From contig JACKEN010000001.1 in the NCBI GenBank assembly GCA_020632995.1, forward strand, positions 1,024,001 through 1,088,000: a DNA stretch of 64,000 bases. Reading direction: 5' to 3'. A program made the translations under genes and the position numbers. Below the pieces are notes generated by a model. The model was not told where the DNA came from and ran no database searches. It worked only from the letters and a program-made list of their open reading frames with translations. The DNA comes from Deltaproteobacteria bacterium. GTDB taxonomy: Bacteria > Myxococcota > Kuafuiibacteriia > Kuafuiibacteriales > Kuafuiibacteriaceae. Of this stretch, positions 1-8,896 are shown one piece after another; the stretch's first letter is position 1; the number at the start of each line of letters is the position of its first letter.

Positions 1-2994
1 GGTGCGGGCGTAGCGAGAGACGAGGTCGCCCAGCGGGTCCTCCACCGGGTCGAGGAAGGCCTCGGGGATCCCGGGCGGGGCAGGGACCCCAAGCGCGTCC
101 CTGAGGCGCCCGATATCTTCTGCCGCCACCAGGCGGCGCTCTCCGCCCACGTTGACCTCCACCGCCCGGCGCCGGGCGAGGAGCTCGTCAACCCAGCCTG
201 CGGCGGCCTCGCTCGGCTGGCAACGCGCCGCCACCTCGGCCCGGGTGAGGTCGCCGAGCGAGAGAAGGAGGTCGTGCACCGCGTCGATGTGGGTCGCCTT
301 GCGTTCGTCGGCCAGGTGCTGCAGGCGCGCCTCGGCCTCGAGGATGGCGTCGGGGTCGAGGAGCGCCCGGAGCTCCGCCTCGCCAAGGAGCTCCCGCAGC
401 TGGGCGTGGTCGATGGCCAGCACCTGCGCCCGCCGCTCGGCAAGGGGGGCGTCGCCGTCGTAGATGAAGTTGGCGACGTAGCTGAACAGGAGGGCGCCGG
501 CGAAGGGGGAGGGGGCGCGGCTCACCACGTCGGCCACCCGGATCTGGCGCTGGGCGACCTGGTGCAGGATGTCTTGCAGCGCGGGGAGGTCGAACGCGTC
601 GCGCAGGCACTCCCGGTAGGTCTCGAGGATGATCGGGAACTCGGGGTGCTGGCTCGCCGCCCGCAACAGGTCCGCGCTCCGCCGCCGCTGGGCCCACAGC
701 GGGGTGCGCCGCTGGGGGCTCTTCTTGGGCAACAGGAGCGCCCGGCCCGCGTTCTCGCGAAAGCGTGAAGCGAAGAGCGAGGTGTCTGCGATCTTGCGCA
801 CCACCAGGCCCTCGACCTCCTCCGCGGTGGGGAAGAAGGGCCCGGGCTCGGGGGGCGCCTCGGCCTCGGGGAGGCGGAACACGATGCCGTCGTCGGCGTA
901 CATCATGTCGACCTCGACCCCGTGCTCGTCCTCGAGGCGGGCGAGGACCGCGGTGGCCCACGCCGCGTGGACCCGGGCCCCGAAGGGGCTGAGGAGGCAC
1001 ACCCGCCAGTCCCCCACCTCGTCCATGAAGCGCTCGAAGACGATGGTGCGATCGGTGGGCACCTCGCCCGCCGCCTCCTTCTGGTCCTCGAGGTAGGTCA
1101 TCAGGTTCGCGGCGGCCTTCTCGTCGAGGCTGTGCTTCTCGGTGAGGTGCGCGGCGCCCGCCTCGGGGCCGAGGCGGGCAAGCTGTCTTGCCAGGGCGCC
1201 CACCGCCGCCCCCAGCTCCGCCGCCCGGCCGGGGCGGTCGCCGTGCCAGAACGGCATCTTCCCCGGCTCCCCCGGCGCGGGGGTCACCAGGACGCGGTCG
1301 TGGGTGATGTCATCGATGCGCCAGGACGACGCGCCGAGCAGGAACACGTCGCCCGGGCGGCTCTCGAACACCATCTCCTCGTCGAGTTCGCCCACCCGGC
1401 GGCTCTTGCCGCCCTCGTCGGCGCCGGCCAGGAACACCCCGTACAGGCCTCGGTCGGGGATGGTGCCGCCGTTGACCACCGCAATGCGCCTTGCGCCGTG
1501 CCGGGCCTCGACCACGTTTGCCACCCGGTCCCAGTTGAGGCGGGGGCGGAGCTCGGCGAAGTCGTCGCTCGCGTAGCGCCCCGACAGCATGTCGAGCACC
1601 CCGAAGAACGCGCTCTCGGGGAGCTCCGCGAAGGGCGCGGCGCCCCGCACCAGGGCCAAGAGGCGCTCCACCGGCCAGGGCGCCATCGCGGCCTCGGCCA
1701 CCACGTGCTGGGCGAGGACGTCGAGCGGGTTGCGCGGGTAGTGGGTGGCCTCGACCTGGCCCTCGTGCATGCGGGCCGCCACCGCCGCGCAGGCCAACAG
1801 ATCGCCGCGGTACTTCGGGAACACCACCCCGCGCGACACCCCGCCCACGTGGTGCCCGGCCCGGCCCACCCGCTGGATCCCGGAGGCCACCGAGGGCGGA
1901 GCCTCGATCTGGATGACGAGATCGACCGCCCCCATGTCGATGCCCAGCTCGAGCGATGACGTGGCCACGATCGCGGGCAGGTCGCCGCGCTTGAGGCGGT
2001 CCTCGATCTCCTTTCGCTTGTCCTTGGCGACCGAGCCGTGGTGGGCGAGGGCCAGCTCCTCCTCCGCCACCTCGTTGATCGCCGCGGCGAGCCGCTCGGC
2101 CAGGCGGCGGCTGTTCACGAAGACCATGGTGGAGCGGTGGGCGCGGATGAGCTCCACCAGGCGCGGGTGAATGGAGGGCCAGATCGAGCGCTGCTCGTCC
2201 TCGGGGCCCGGCCCCTGGCCCACCTTCTTCATGTCCTCGACCGGGACCTCGATCTTCAGCTCGAAAGCCCGCTTGCGCCCCGCGTCGACGATGGTGACCG
2301 GGCGCGGGCGCCACGCATCGCCGTCCACCACCCCGCCCCCGAGCAGGCGGGCGACTTCGTCGAGCGGGCGCTGGGTGGCGGACAGGCCCACCCGCTGCAA
2401 CGGCGCCTTCCGGCCGGGGAGGGCCTCCATGCGCTCGAGGGCCAGGAAGAGGTGCGCCCCCCGCTTGGTGGCCACCATCGAGTGGATCTCGTCCACGATC
2501 ACCACCTCGACCGAGGCGAGGGTGGCGCGGGCCTGGGAGGTGAGGAGCAGGTAGAGGGACTCGGGGGTGGTGATCAGGATGTCGGGCGGGTGCCGCAGCA
2601 TCCGGGCCCGCTCGCCCTGCGGGGTGTCACCGGTGCGGACCCCGACCTCCACCGGGTGGAGCGTCGTGCCCGTACGCTCGGCCTCGGCCTGGATCCCCAC
2701 GATGGGGGCGCGCAGGTTCCGCTCCACGTCGACCCCGAGGGCCTTGAGGGGCGAGATGTAGAGCACCCGGCAGCGGGCCTTCTTGTCGGGGGCGGGGGCG
2801 CCGAAGAACAGGCGGTTCAGGGCGAACAGGAACGCAGCGAGGGTCTTACCGGAGCCGGTGGGGGCCAGGAGCAACGTGGACTCGCCCCGGGCGATGGCCG
2901 GCCAGCCCTTGGCCTGGGCCTGGGTGGGGGCCTCGAAGGTGCGCTGGAACCACCCCTGGACCACGGGGTGGAAGGGGGCGAGGGGGGCGGCCAC
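1..2994 (-). CDS. lhr: Lhr-type superfamily 2 ATP-dependent helicase, C-terminus cut by window edge
   Basis: Lhr enzymes are large ATP-dependent 3'-5' DNA translocases linked to repair. I read the frame directly: it stays open from a GTG at 2994 to base 1 with no stop, 998 codons. Near the N-terminus is a Q-motif-like segment, then Walker A APTGSGKT (about residues 44-51), ISPLKALGVDVERN (motif Ia), TTPESLYLLLTS, the DEIH box, GLSATQRPLDEV (motif III), and then the second RecA domain with TSSLELGIDMG and QRVGRAGH (motif VI). The later part, including an RCVLLSPFG-like stretch, fits the Lhr winged-helix and core region. Full Lhr proteins are about 1,400-1,500 residues, so roughly the last third lies outside the window. 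In-frame codons upstream of the GTG contain no better start. Family assignment is secure; the cellular role is inferred. Confidence 0.9.
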   Translation of the reverse strand, partial: MAAPLAPFHPVVQGWFQRTFEAPTQAQAKGWPAIARGESTLLLAPTGSGKTLAAFLFALNRLFFGAPAPDKKARCRVLYISPLKALGVDVERNLRAPIVGIQAEAERTGTTLHPVEVGVRTGDTPQGERARMLRHPPDILITTPESLYLLLTSQARATLASVEVVIVDEIHSMVATKRGAHLFLALERMEALPGRKAPLQRVGLSATQRPLDEVARLLGGGVVDGDAWRPRPVTIVDAGRKRAFELKIEVPVEDMKKVGQGPGPEDEQRSIWPSIHPRLVELIRAHRSTMVFVNSRRLAERLAAAINEVAEEELALAHHGSVAKDKRKEIEDRLKRGDLPAIVATSSLELGIDMGAVDLVIQIEAPPSVASGIQRVGRAGHHVGGVSRGVVFPKYRGDLLACAAVAARMHEGQVEATHYPRNPLDVLAQHVVAEAAMAPWPVERLLALVRGAAPFAELPESAFFGVLDMLSGRYASDDFAELRPRLNWDRVANVVEARHGARRIAVVNGGTIPDRGLYGVFLAGADEGGKSRRVGELDEEMVFESRPGDVFLLGASSWRIDDITHDRVLVTPAPGEPGKMPFWHGDRPGRAAELGAAVGALARQLARLGPEAGAAHLTEKHSLDEKAAANLMTYLEDQKEAAGEVPTDRTIVFERFMDEVGDWRVCLLSPFGARVHAAWATAVLARLEDEHGVEVDMMYADDGIVFRLPEAEAPPEPGPFFPTAEEVEGLVVRKIADTSLFASRFRENAGRALLLPKKSPQRRTPLWAQRRRSADLLRAASQHPEFPIILETYRECLRDAFDLPALQDILHQVAQRQIRVADVVSRAPSPFAGALLFSYVANFIYDGDAPLAERRAQVLAIDHAQLRELLGEAELRALLDPDAILEAEARLQHLADERKATHIDAVHDLLLSLGDLTRAEVAARCQPSEAAAGWVDELLARRRAVEVNVGGERRLVAAEDIGRLRDALGVPAPPGIPEAFLDPVEDPLGDLVSRYART

Positions 2995-3056
2995 GGCGGT
3001 CCAGTGTAGCGCGCTTCGGGTGCTGGATACTGTACATTTTTTCCGGTTGGGCACCC

Positions 3057-3560
3057 TCATTCCGGCGGGAGGTAGGGGGCGAGGAGCGGGATGAAGCCCG
3101 GATCCATGTCCCCCGACTCGAGCGTGTACTTCGTGAGCACCTCGACCCCCAGGAGCGGATGGATCACCTCCAGCACCAGGCTCTGGCAGGCGAAGTGGCA
3201 GCGATCCAGGAGGGCCAGAGTGAGCGGTCGGGGGGCCATCGACGCGAACCGGCGGCCCTCGAACACGACCTCTGCCCAGAAGGAGTACGGCCGCTTGGCG
3301 GCGTTGCAGGGGCGGCAGCTCCAGGTCTCGAGGATGTGCACCGCCTCACCGTCCGCGGGGGCGTGCAGCATGATGTAGGCGTCCTCGATGGCGAAGGGCT
3401 CGAGGTCGGGGATCTCGCGGCCCAGCTCGATCCTCGGGTCGAAGGGCGGACACGGGCGATAGTCGAGGATCGCGGTCTGGGTCCCGTTGTCGTGGGGGTC
3501 GGCTCGTGTGCCGCAGGTCGGGCACTCCAAGGCCACGACGAAGTAGGCGAGCTTGGTCAT
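3057..3560 (-). CDS. Hypothetical protein with two Cys-x-x-Cys pairs (zinc-ribbon-like)
   Basis: The 167-residue product is not recognised. It begins MTKLAYFVVALECPTCGTRAD, with a CPTC knuckle near residues 13-16, and a second pair WSCRPC near residues 81-85, spaced as in a split zinc ribbon; metal binding is inferred. The remainder has a mixed alpha/beta composition with no signal peptide or membrane segment, so it is probably cytoplasmic. It lies 62 bases upstream (in transcription sense) of the lhr start and in the same orientation, so the two may share a transcript. Codon use is ordinary for the region. Confidence 0.75.
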   Translation of the reverse strand: MTKLAYFVVALECPTCGTRADPHDNGTQTAILDYRPCPPFDPRIELGREIPDLEPFAIEDAYIMLHAPADGEAVHILETWSCRPCNAAKRPYSFWAEVVFEGRRFASMAPRPLTLALLDRCHFACQSLVLEVIHPLLGVEVLTKYTLESGDMDPGFIPLLAPYLPPE

Positions 3561-3707
3561 TCCTCACCCCTCTCACGCCGAGGCGCGGTTCGACTACGGG
3601 CCGAGCCCTCGCGGGTCCGAGCTGGCGCCTGTGCGGACTTTCAGTGTCTCGGGGCCGGAGGTCGTCCTTGACCTCACCGGAGCCCCGGCCTTATCACCCG
3701 CGTTCCC

Positions 3708-4529
3708 GTGGCCCTGGCCGAAGAGCGCTTGCGATCCATCCTGGAGTCGCTGTTGATGATCAGCCCCGAGCCGGTGCCGGTGGCCCGCCTCGTCGAGGTC
3801 ATCCAGATCGAGGATCCCCAGACGCAGGAAGAGGCGGTGCGGGCCGCGGTCCAGAAGCTCCTCGCCGGCTATCAGGATCCGCAGCGTCCGCTCGGGCGCG
3901 GGTTCCGGGTGGACGAGGTGGGCGGGGGACTCCAGTACCGGACCGTGCCCGAGAACGCGCCCTACGTGCGGCGCTTCCTCGCCGCGAAGCCCCAGCGCCT
4001 CTCGAAGCCGGTGCTCGAGACCCTGGCCATCATCGCGTACCGCCAGCCGGTGACGAAGCCCGAGGTGGAGTCCATCCGCGGGGTCGACGTGGCCGCCGCG
4101 CTCAAGACCCTCCTGGACCGGGACTTCATCCGCATCCTGGGCAAGAAGGACGAGGTGGGCCGGCCGATCATCTACGGCACCACGCAGCTGTTCCTGGAGT
4201 TCTTCGGCCTGCGCAGCCTGGCCGAGCTCCCGACCCTGCGCGAGTACCACGAGCTGGACGACGAGCATCAGAAGGAAGTGGATGCGCTCTCCGGCGGCAA
4301 GCAGTCGGTGCGGGACCTGGCCGAGGCGGCCCAGTTCCTGGTGGAGCGCGAGGACGACCCCGACCTCGAGGCCCTGGACAAGGCGGTCCAGGACGCGGAC
4401 CGGGTGCGGCGCGCCGCGGAGGCGGCGCTGGACCCCAAGGGCGTCCACAGCGGGAGTGCAGACGGAGTTGCAGATGAGGCGACCGCCGGTGAGGCGGCCG
4501 TGGACGAGGATGCGCAAGCACCCGAATGA
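3708..4529 (+). CDS. scpB: Segregation and condensation protein B
   Basis: ScpB is a kleisin-interacting winged-helix protein that forms the SMC-ScpA-ScpB condensin with ScpA and SMC. The 273-residue product has the typical two winged-helix domains: residues about 5-95 (LRSILESLLMISPEPVPVARL...) and about 96-170, carrying the hallmark LSKPVLETLAIIAYRQPVTK and GVDVAAALKTLL...GRPIIYGTT. The GTG start at 3708 places the first helix correctly. The last 70 or so residues are an acidic, Ala-rich low-complexity tail. scpA is usually the neighbour but is not in this window; smc is about 47 kb away at 51093-54935. The rluB-type gene follows 40 bases downstream, a pairing seen in many bacteria. Confidence 0.93.
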   Translation: MALAEERLRSILESLLMISPEPVPVARLVEVIQIEDPQTQEEAVRAAVQKLLAGYQDPQRPLGRGFRVDEVGGGLQYRTVPENAPYVRRFLAAKPQRLSKPVLETLAIIAYRQPVTKPEVESIRGVDVAAALKTLLDRDFIRILGKKDEVGRPIIYGTTQLFLEFFGLRSLAELPTLREYHELDDEHQKEVDALSGGKQSVRDLAEAAQFLVEREDDPDLEALDKAVQDADRVRRAAEAALDPKGVHSGSADGVADEATAGEAAVDEDAQAPE

Positions 4530-4569
4530 ATGACGCGCCGCCGCTGGGCGGCGCGGGCGAGGCGTACAA

Positions 4570-5691
4570 GTGAGCGAGACGCGTTTGCAGGTCCTCCTGT
4601 CACGGGCGGGCCTGGCTTCCCGCCGGACGGCGGAGACCATGATCAGCGAAGGGCGGGTGACGGTGAACGGGCAGCCCGTCACCGAGCTCGGGACCCGCGC
4701 GGACCCCGACAAGGACGAGATCCTGGTGGACGGAAAGCCCCTGGGCGCGCCCCAGGAGCCGGCCACGATCATCATGCACAAGCCGGTGCAGGTGGTGACC
4801 ACCCTGGACGACCCCGAGGGTCGCGAGACGGTGGCGGACCTGGTGGCGAGCGAGCCCTTCCGCTTCATCCCGGTGGGGCGCCTCGACTACCACACCGAGG
4901 GGGCGCTCCTGTTGACCACCGACGGCGAGCTGGCCAACCACCTGCTCCACCCGAAGTACCACGTGCCCAAGGTGTACATGGTGAAGGTGAAAGGCCGCTT
5001 GCAGAAGGCGGCGCTCGACAAGCTGCGTGAGGGCGTCGAGCTCGAGGACGGCATCACCCGGCCCGCGGTGGTCGAGGTCACCGAGGAGGGCGCGCGCTTC
5101 ACCTGGATCGAGATGGTGGTCACCGAGGGTCGCAACCGCCTGGTGCGCCGCATGTGCGAGGGGGTCGGGAACCCGGCCCTCCGGGTGGTGCGCACCGAGT
5201 TCGCCACCCTGAACATGGAGGGCCTCAAGCCCGGCCAGTACCGCTACCTGACCCCCCAGGAGCTCACCAGCCTCTACGCGGTGGCCAAGCAGGCCAACAC
5301 CCCCGAGTCGCCGGTGCGGGCCGAGGAGTCGGGCTACGTGGCCCTGGGCCAGGGTCGGCGGGGTCGCGGCTTCCTGCCGGGGGGCGACGAGCCCCGACCC
5401 GCCACCCGGCCCGACGCCTCGAGCGCGGCGCCGACCCGGCACGGGGTCCGGCGCGACGCGCGGTTCGAGGCCCGGGGCGAGCGCGGTGGCGGCGACGAGG
5501 GCAGCGGCTGGGCCCCGCGGGGCGGTCCCCGCTCCTCGCCGGTCGCCCGGCGCTTCGGGCCCCGGCGGCGACGGCGAGGGCGCCGAGCACCGTCGCCGCG
5601 GCGGCATGCGCGGGGCCAGCCGCGACGGCGGCCACGAGGCGCCGCGTCGCCAAAGCCGGGGCGAGGGCCATGCGCCCCGCGGGCGTGGTGA
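4570..5691 (+). CDS. rluB: 23S rRNA pseudouridine synthase, RluB/RsuA family, with disrupted Arg/Gly tail
   Basis: This enzyme isomerises a uridine in rRNA to pseudouridine. An N-terminal S4 domain (residues about 4-60: RLQVLLSRAGLASRRTAETMI) precedes the catalytic domain; the family motif GRLDYHTEGALLLTTDG contains the catalytic aspartate, and TEGRNRLVRRMCEGVG is the conserved RsuA/RluB segment. Similarity to the family ends near residue 260. From about residue 310 the protein becomes Arg/Pro-rich, and the frame stops at 5691. Another frame carries coherent Arg/Gly repeats from about 5543, so the true C-terminus is probably much longer and the called end is likely an indel artefact or a real truncation (see 5543-7242). 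It follows scpB by 40 bases. Confidence 0.9.
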   Translation: MSETRLQVLLSRAGLASRRTAETMISEGRVTVNGQPVTELGTRADPDKDEILVDGKPLGAPQEPATIIMHKPVQVVTTLDDPEGRETVADLVASEPFRFIPVGRLDYHTEGALLLTTDGELANHLLHPKYHVPKVYMVKVKGRLQKAALDKLREGVELEDGITRPAVVEVTEEGARFTWIEMVVTEGRNRLVRRMCEGVGNPALRVVRTEFATLNMEGLKPGQYRYLTPQELTSLYAVAKQANTPESPVRAEESGYVALGQGRRGRGFLPGGDEPRPATRPDASSAAPTRHGVRRDARFEARGERGGGDEGSGWAPRGGPRSSPVARRFGPRRRRRGRRAPSPRRHARGQPRRRPRGAASPKPGRGPCAPRAW

Positions 5692-7242
5692 CGAGGGCGA
5701 GGGCTACGCGTCGCGCGGCCGGGGACGCCGCGACGAGGGCGAAGGGCTTGCGCGTCCGCGCGGCCGCGGGGGCGAGGGCTTCGCGTCCCGTGGTCGGGGT
5801 GACGACGCGGCACGCGGGCGTGGGCGCGGCGACGAGGGCGGCGGCTTCGGGTCTCGTGGGCGTGGCAGCGCGAGGGCGCGGGCTATGCGTCGCGCGGGCG
5901 TGGGCGCGAAGGCGAGGGCGACGGGTCTCGTGGGCGCGGTGGCGAGGGCGCGGGCTATGCGTCGCGCGGGCGCCGCGACGAAGGCGAGGGCTACTCATCG
6001 CGCGGGCGCGGTGGCGAGGGCTACGCGTCGCGCGGGCGCGGTAGCGAGGGCGCGGGCTACGCGTCACGCGGGCGCCGGGACGAAGGCGAGGGGCGCGAGA
6101 GCTACGGGTCGCGCGGACGCGGCAGCGCGAGCGAGGGCTACGCGTCCCGCGGGCGTGGGCGCGGTGACGAGGGCGAAGGCTTCGCGGCTCGTGGGCGTGG
6201 CGGCGCGAGCTCGGGCTACCCGTCACGCGGGCGCCGGGACGAAGGCGAGGGCTCCTCATCGCGCGGGCGCGGTGGCGAGGGCGCGGGCTACGCGTCGCGC
6301 GGTGGCGCGGGCTACGCGTCGCGCGGGCGCCGGGACGAAGGCGAGGGCTACACGCCGCGCGGTCGGCGCGACTCGGGGGAGGGCCAAGCGCCGCGAGGTG
6401 GGGGTCGAAGCGAGACCGCCGGCTATGCGCCGCGTGGGCGTCGACCCGAAGGCGAGGGCTACGCACCGCGCGGGCGGCAGGGCGAGAGCGACGGCGTCGC
6501 GTCGCGCGGCCGGCGCGACGGCGACGGCCCCGCGCCCCGTGGGCGGCGCGACGGGAGCGAGGGCTACGCACCACGCAGCCGGCGCGAGAGGAAGGCGACG
6601 GCGCACCGCGCAGCCGGGCGCGACGCGGGCGAGGGCTACTCACCGCGCGGTCGGCGCGAGGCGGGCGAGGGCGTCGCACCGCGCGGTCGGCGCGACGCGG
6701 GCGAGGGCGCCCGCGGTCGGCGCGAGGCGGGCGAGGGCTACGCACCGCGCGGCCGGCGCGACGAGGGCTCCGCGCCGCGCAGTCGGCGCGACGCGGGCGA
6801 GGGCTACGCACCGCGAGGCCGGCGCGACGAGGGCTCCGCGCCGCGCGGTCGGCGCGACGGGGCGAGGGCTCCGCACCGCGAGGCGGCGCGACGCGGGCGA
6901 GGGCTACGCACCGCGCGCGGCCGCCGCGACGCGGGCGCAGAGGGCAGCGCGCCTCGGGGACGAGGTCAGGGAGCAGGGCGAGGGGCTCCGGCCGTGCGCG
7001 CTACGAGCGGGGGTGAAGGCGGCGCGCGTGATCGCGACACGACCGGGACCCGGGGCCGTCGAGACGACACGCGCGCGCGCGAGAGACGAAGGCGGCGGGG
7101 CCTGGCGGGCTGGGGCCGAGGTGCGGGCCGCAGCTCGGGCCGAGGGGTCAGGGCTGGCGGTCGCTCGGCCGGGCGCGGCGCGTCCGGGCGTTCCGGGCGG
7201 AGCAGCCCGCGGGGTCGCGGCGGCCCGCGCCGTCGCGGCTGA
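5543..7242 (+). repeat. Arg/Gly-rich tandem repeat tract, probable C-terminal tail of the rluB product in shifted frames
   Basis: About 1.7 kb made of degenerate units near 36 bp encoding roughly R-R-D-E-G-E-G-Y-A-P-R-G. From about 5543 to 5870 the units read in frame 2 (for example RGDEGEGYASRGRG). At about 5870 the reading shifts back to frame 1, which is the rluB frame, and stays open to a TGA at 7240-7242, ending in a run of RGRGGPRRRG type. Within this last section there are two further local, self-compensating shifts (about 6585-6610 and 6855-6925). Together the frames suggest one tail of more than 500 residues attached to rluB, broken by small insertions or deletions. RGG-type tails often bind RNA. 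Whether the shifts are assembly errors or real cannot be decided here. Confidence 0.7.
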
Positions 7243-7320
7243 GCGGCCCGCGTCTCTGCAGTCTCAATACGAGCGGATTCTGCTTGAGTCTTACCCCTAA
7301 TCGGGGCAAGGGGCCACCCT

Positions 7321-7452
7321 ATGGAGCGGGTCTGGCCATGGCTCGTTTGGGGGGCGGCCGCGGCGCTGGGCGGCGCGCTCCTGATGTCCGCCTACCAACA
7401 CGCGCGCTTCATGGACCACCTCCTGCGGGTCATGGCCGCCCCCTGGCTCTAG
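7321..7452 (+). CDS. Small single-span membrane protein (43 aa)
   Basis: A short ATG frame encodes 43 residues beginning MERVWPWLVWGAAAALGG, with one hydrophobic segment (about residues 6-24) and a short, positively charged, amphipathic C-terminal part ending MAAPWL. A purine-rich GGGGCAAGGGG stretch lies 8-18 bases before the ATG and could be a ribosome binding site. The stop is 16 bases before the GTG of the next, also membrane-bound, gene, suggesting co-translation. No family is recognised. Its small size means chance cannot be excluded, but start signal, hydrophobic core and spacing argue that it is real. Confidence 0.5.
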   Translation: MERVWPWLVWGAAAALGGALLMSAYQHARFMDHLLRVMAAPWL

Positions 7453-7468
7453 GGCCCCGATCGGCGTC

Positions 7469-8857
7469 GTGGTCGCTTTCGCACAGCTGGTCGAAGCGGT
7501 GCCCAGCCTGGGCCTGCTGGTCCTCGTCGGGGTGAGCACCCTGTTGCTCGACCCCGTGCTCATCGCGTTGGCGTTGGCGCGCCGCACTCGGGTGCGACAC
7601 GAGCTCTCGCCGCCCCCGCGGCACGGCCTGGAGCTGGCGGCGGTGGTGCTCCTCGCCGCCCCCCTGCTGGCGGCCGCGGTGGTCCAGCACCAGGCCCTCA
7701 CCTACCTGGTGCCGGAGCCTCAGGTGGCCCGGGAGCAGCTGGTCACCGACTTCGTGCTGGGCCTGCGGGTGGCGCTCTCGGCCAGCACCGTGAGCGCGCT
7801 GATCAACATCCCCAACGGCCTGATGCTGGCTGGAGTGCTGGGGCTCCTGGCGTCCACACGGGTCCCTGGCCTGTCCGCGGCCCCGCGCGCGCCCGAGGCG
7901 CAGCTGCCGCGGTGGGCAGGCGCGGGCGCGGCCCTGGGTGCGCTGGCGGTGGTGTTGGTGTCGGCGTCCGGGCTCGGGCACGTGCTGCGCCTGAACCGCC
8001 TGCTCGGGGCGGTGGCGTCGGCGTCGCCCGATCACAAGATGAGCGCGCTTCGGGACGGGCTGCAAGCCGCCCTGCCGATCCTCTACGCCGGCATCGCGGT
8101 GGCGGTGCTCGCGTTGGCCACCGGGCTGGTGTTGGGGGGCCTGGCCCTGGTGCGGGCGAGGCTCCAGGTCAAGCGGCCCAGGCCGGCCGCGGTCTTCGTC
8201 GGGGTGGCCCTCGTGTTGAGCGCGCTGCTGATTGCAGATGCAATGCCGCTTGCGAAGGAGGTCAGCCGGCCGCCCCCCTTCAGCCCGCGAGCGCTCCTCC
8301 TGCCCGCGGCCCTGCCCGTCACGACGCCAGACCTCGAGGGGGCGCTGGCGGAGGTGCCACGAGGGCTGGTCATCGTCGTGGGCCCACAGATCCTCCAGGT
8401 GGAGGCGGCGCCCATCGAGGGCCTGCACGCGCTGCCGGACCGGATCCGGCAGGCGAAGCAGGTCGAGGCGATGCGCTCCTCCGCGCGGCGGCCCTTCAGC
8501 GCGCTGTTGGCGGTGGACCGCGACACGCCGGTGGAGCGGGTGCTGGAGGTCATCGGCGTGGTCGGGCCGGCGGTGGACCAGCTCGTGCTCGCCTTCGTCC
8601 ACGACGAACCCCAGCGGGCGCGGCCGATCTTCGGGCAGCGCACCCTGCGGACGGAGACGTGGCTCAGGCTGTCGATGACCCCCGGCGAGCCGTCGGTACA
8701 GGTGCGCGCGAAGGAGCGGTTCCAATCACTGGCGGAGCGCTCGATCGAGGCGGCGGGCGGAGGCGGCGCCGTGCACTGGCGCGTATCCGAGGAACCGCCC
8801 CCGGGGTTGGAAGGGCGCGGCGCCGCGGCTGGACACCTTCGAGACACTCACCCGTAA
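7469..8857 (+). CDS. Hypothetical polytopic membrane protein with C-terminal extracytoplasmic domain
   Basis: The 462-residue product starts at a GTG. About six hydrophobic spans are visible (near residues 13-36, 53-72, 108-129, 147-168, 200-230 and 240-262), followed by a soluble region of about 200 residues. That region contains ALLAVDRDTPVERVLEVIG...VDQLVLAF, which recalls the periplasmic ExbD/TolR fold (a short beta strand, aspartate, helix, strand), but the match is weak and made by eye. The N-terminal spans do not show a clear TolQ/ExbB signature. The upstream 43-residue membrane protein is probably co-transcribed. Function unknown; an energy-transducing or transport-linked role is only a guess. 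Confidence 0.7.
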   Translation: MVAFAQLVEAVPSLGLLVLVGVSTLLLDPVLIALALARRTRVRHELSPPPRHGLELAAVVLLAAPLLAAAVVQHQALTYLVPEPQVAREQLVTDFVLGLRVALSASTVSALINIPNGLMLAGVLGLLASTRVPGLSAAPRAPEAQLPRWAGAGAALGALAVVLVSASGLGHVLRLNRLLGAVASASPDHKMSALRDGLQAALPILYAGIAVAVLALATGLVLGGLALVRARLQVKRPRPAAVFVGVALVLSALLIADAMPLAKEVSRPPPFSPRALLLPAALPVTTPDLEGALAEVPRGLVIVVGPQILQVEAAPIEGLHALPDRIRQAKQVEAMRSSARRPFSALLAVDRDTPVERVLEVIGVVGPAVDQLVLAFVHDEPQRARPIFGQRTLRTETWLRLSMTPGEPSVQVRAKERFQSLAERSIEAAGGGGAVHWRVSEEPPPGLEGRGAAAGHLRDTHP

Positions 8858-8896
8858 GTCTCTGCCGCCGACCTCGGGAAGTGCTAGCACCGAAGG

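Noticed and set aside
5264..6811. A 515-codon minus-strand frame over the repeat tract
   Set aside because: Arg/Ala/Pro repeats are the antisense image of the RGG repeats; no start signal or family.
5690..6950. The repeat tract as a CRISPR array
   Set aside because: The units are degenerate, contiguous, have no unique spacers of constant length, and encode a coherent RGG peptide.
8881..8890. The 10-bp palindrome GTGCTAGCAC before the tandem lyase
   Set aside because: Exact, but this short a palindrome is common by chance and no -35/-10 pair is linked to it.
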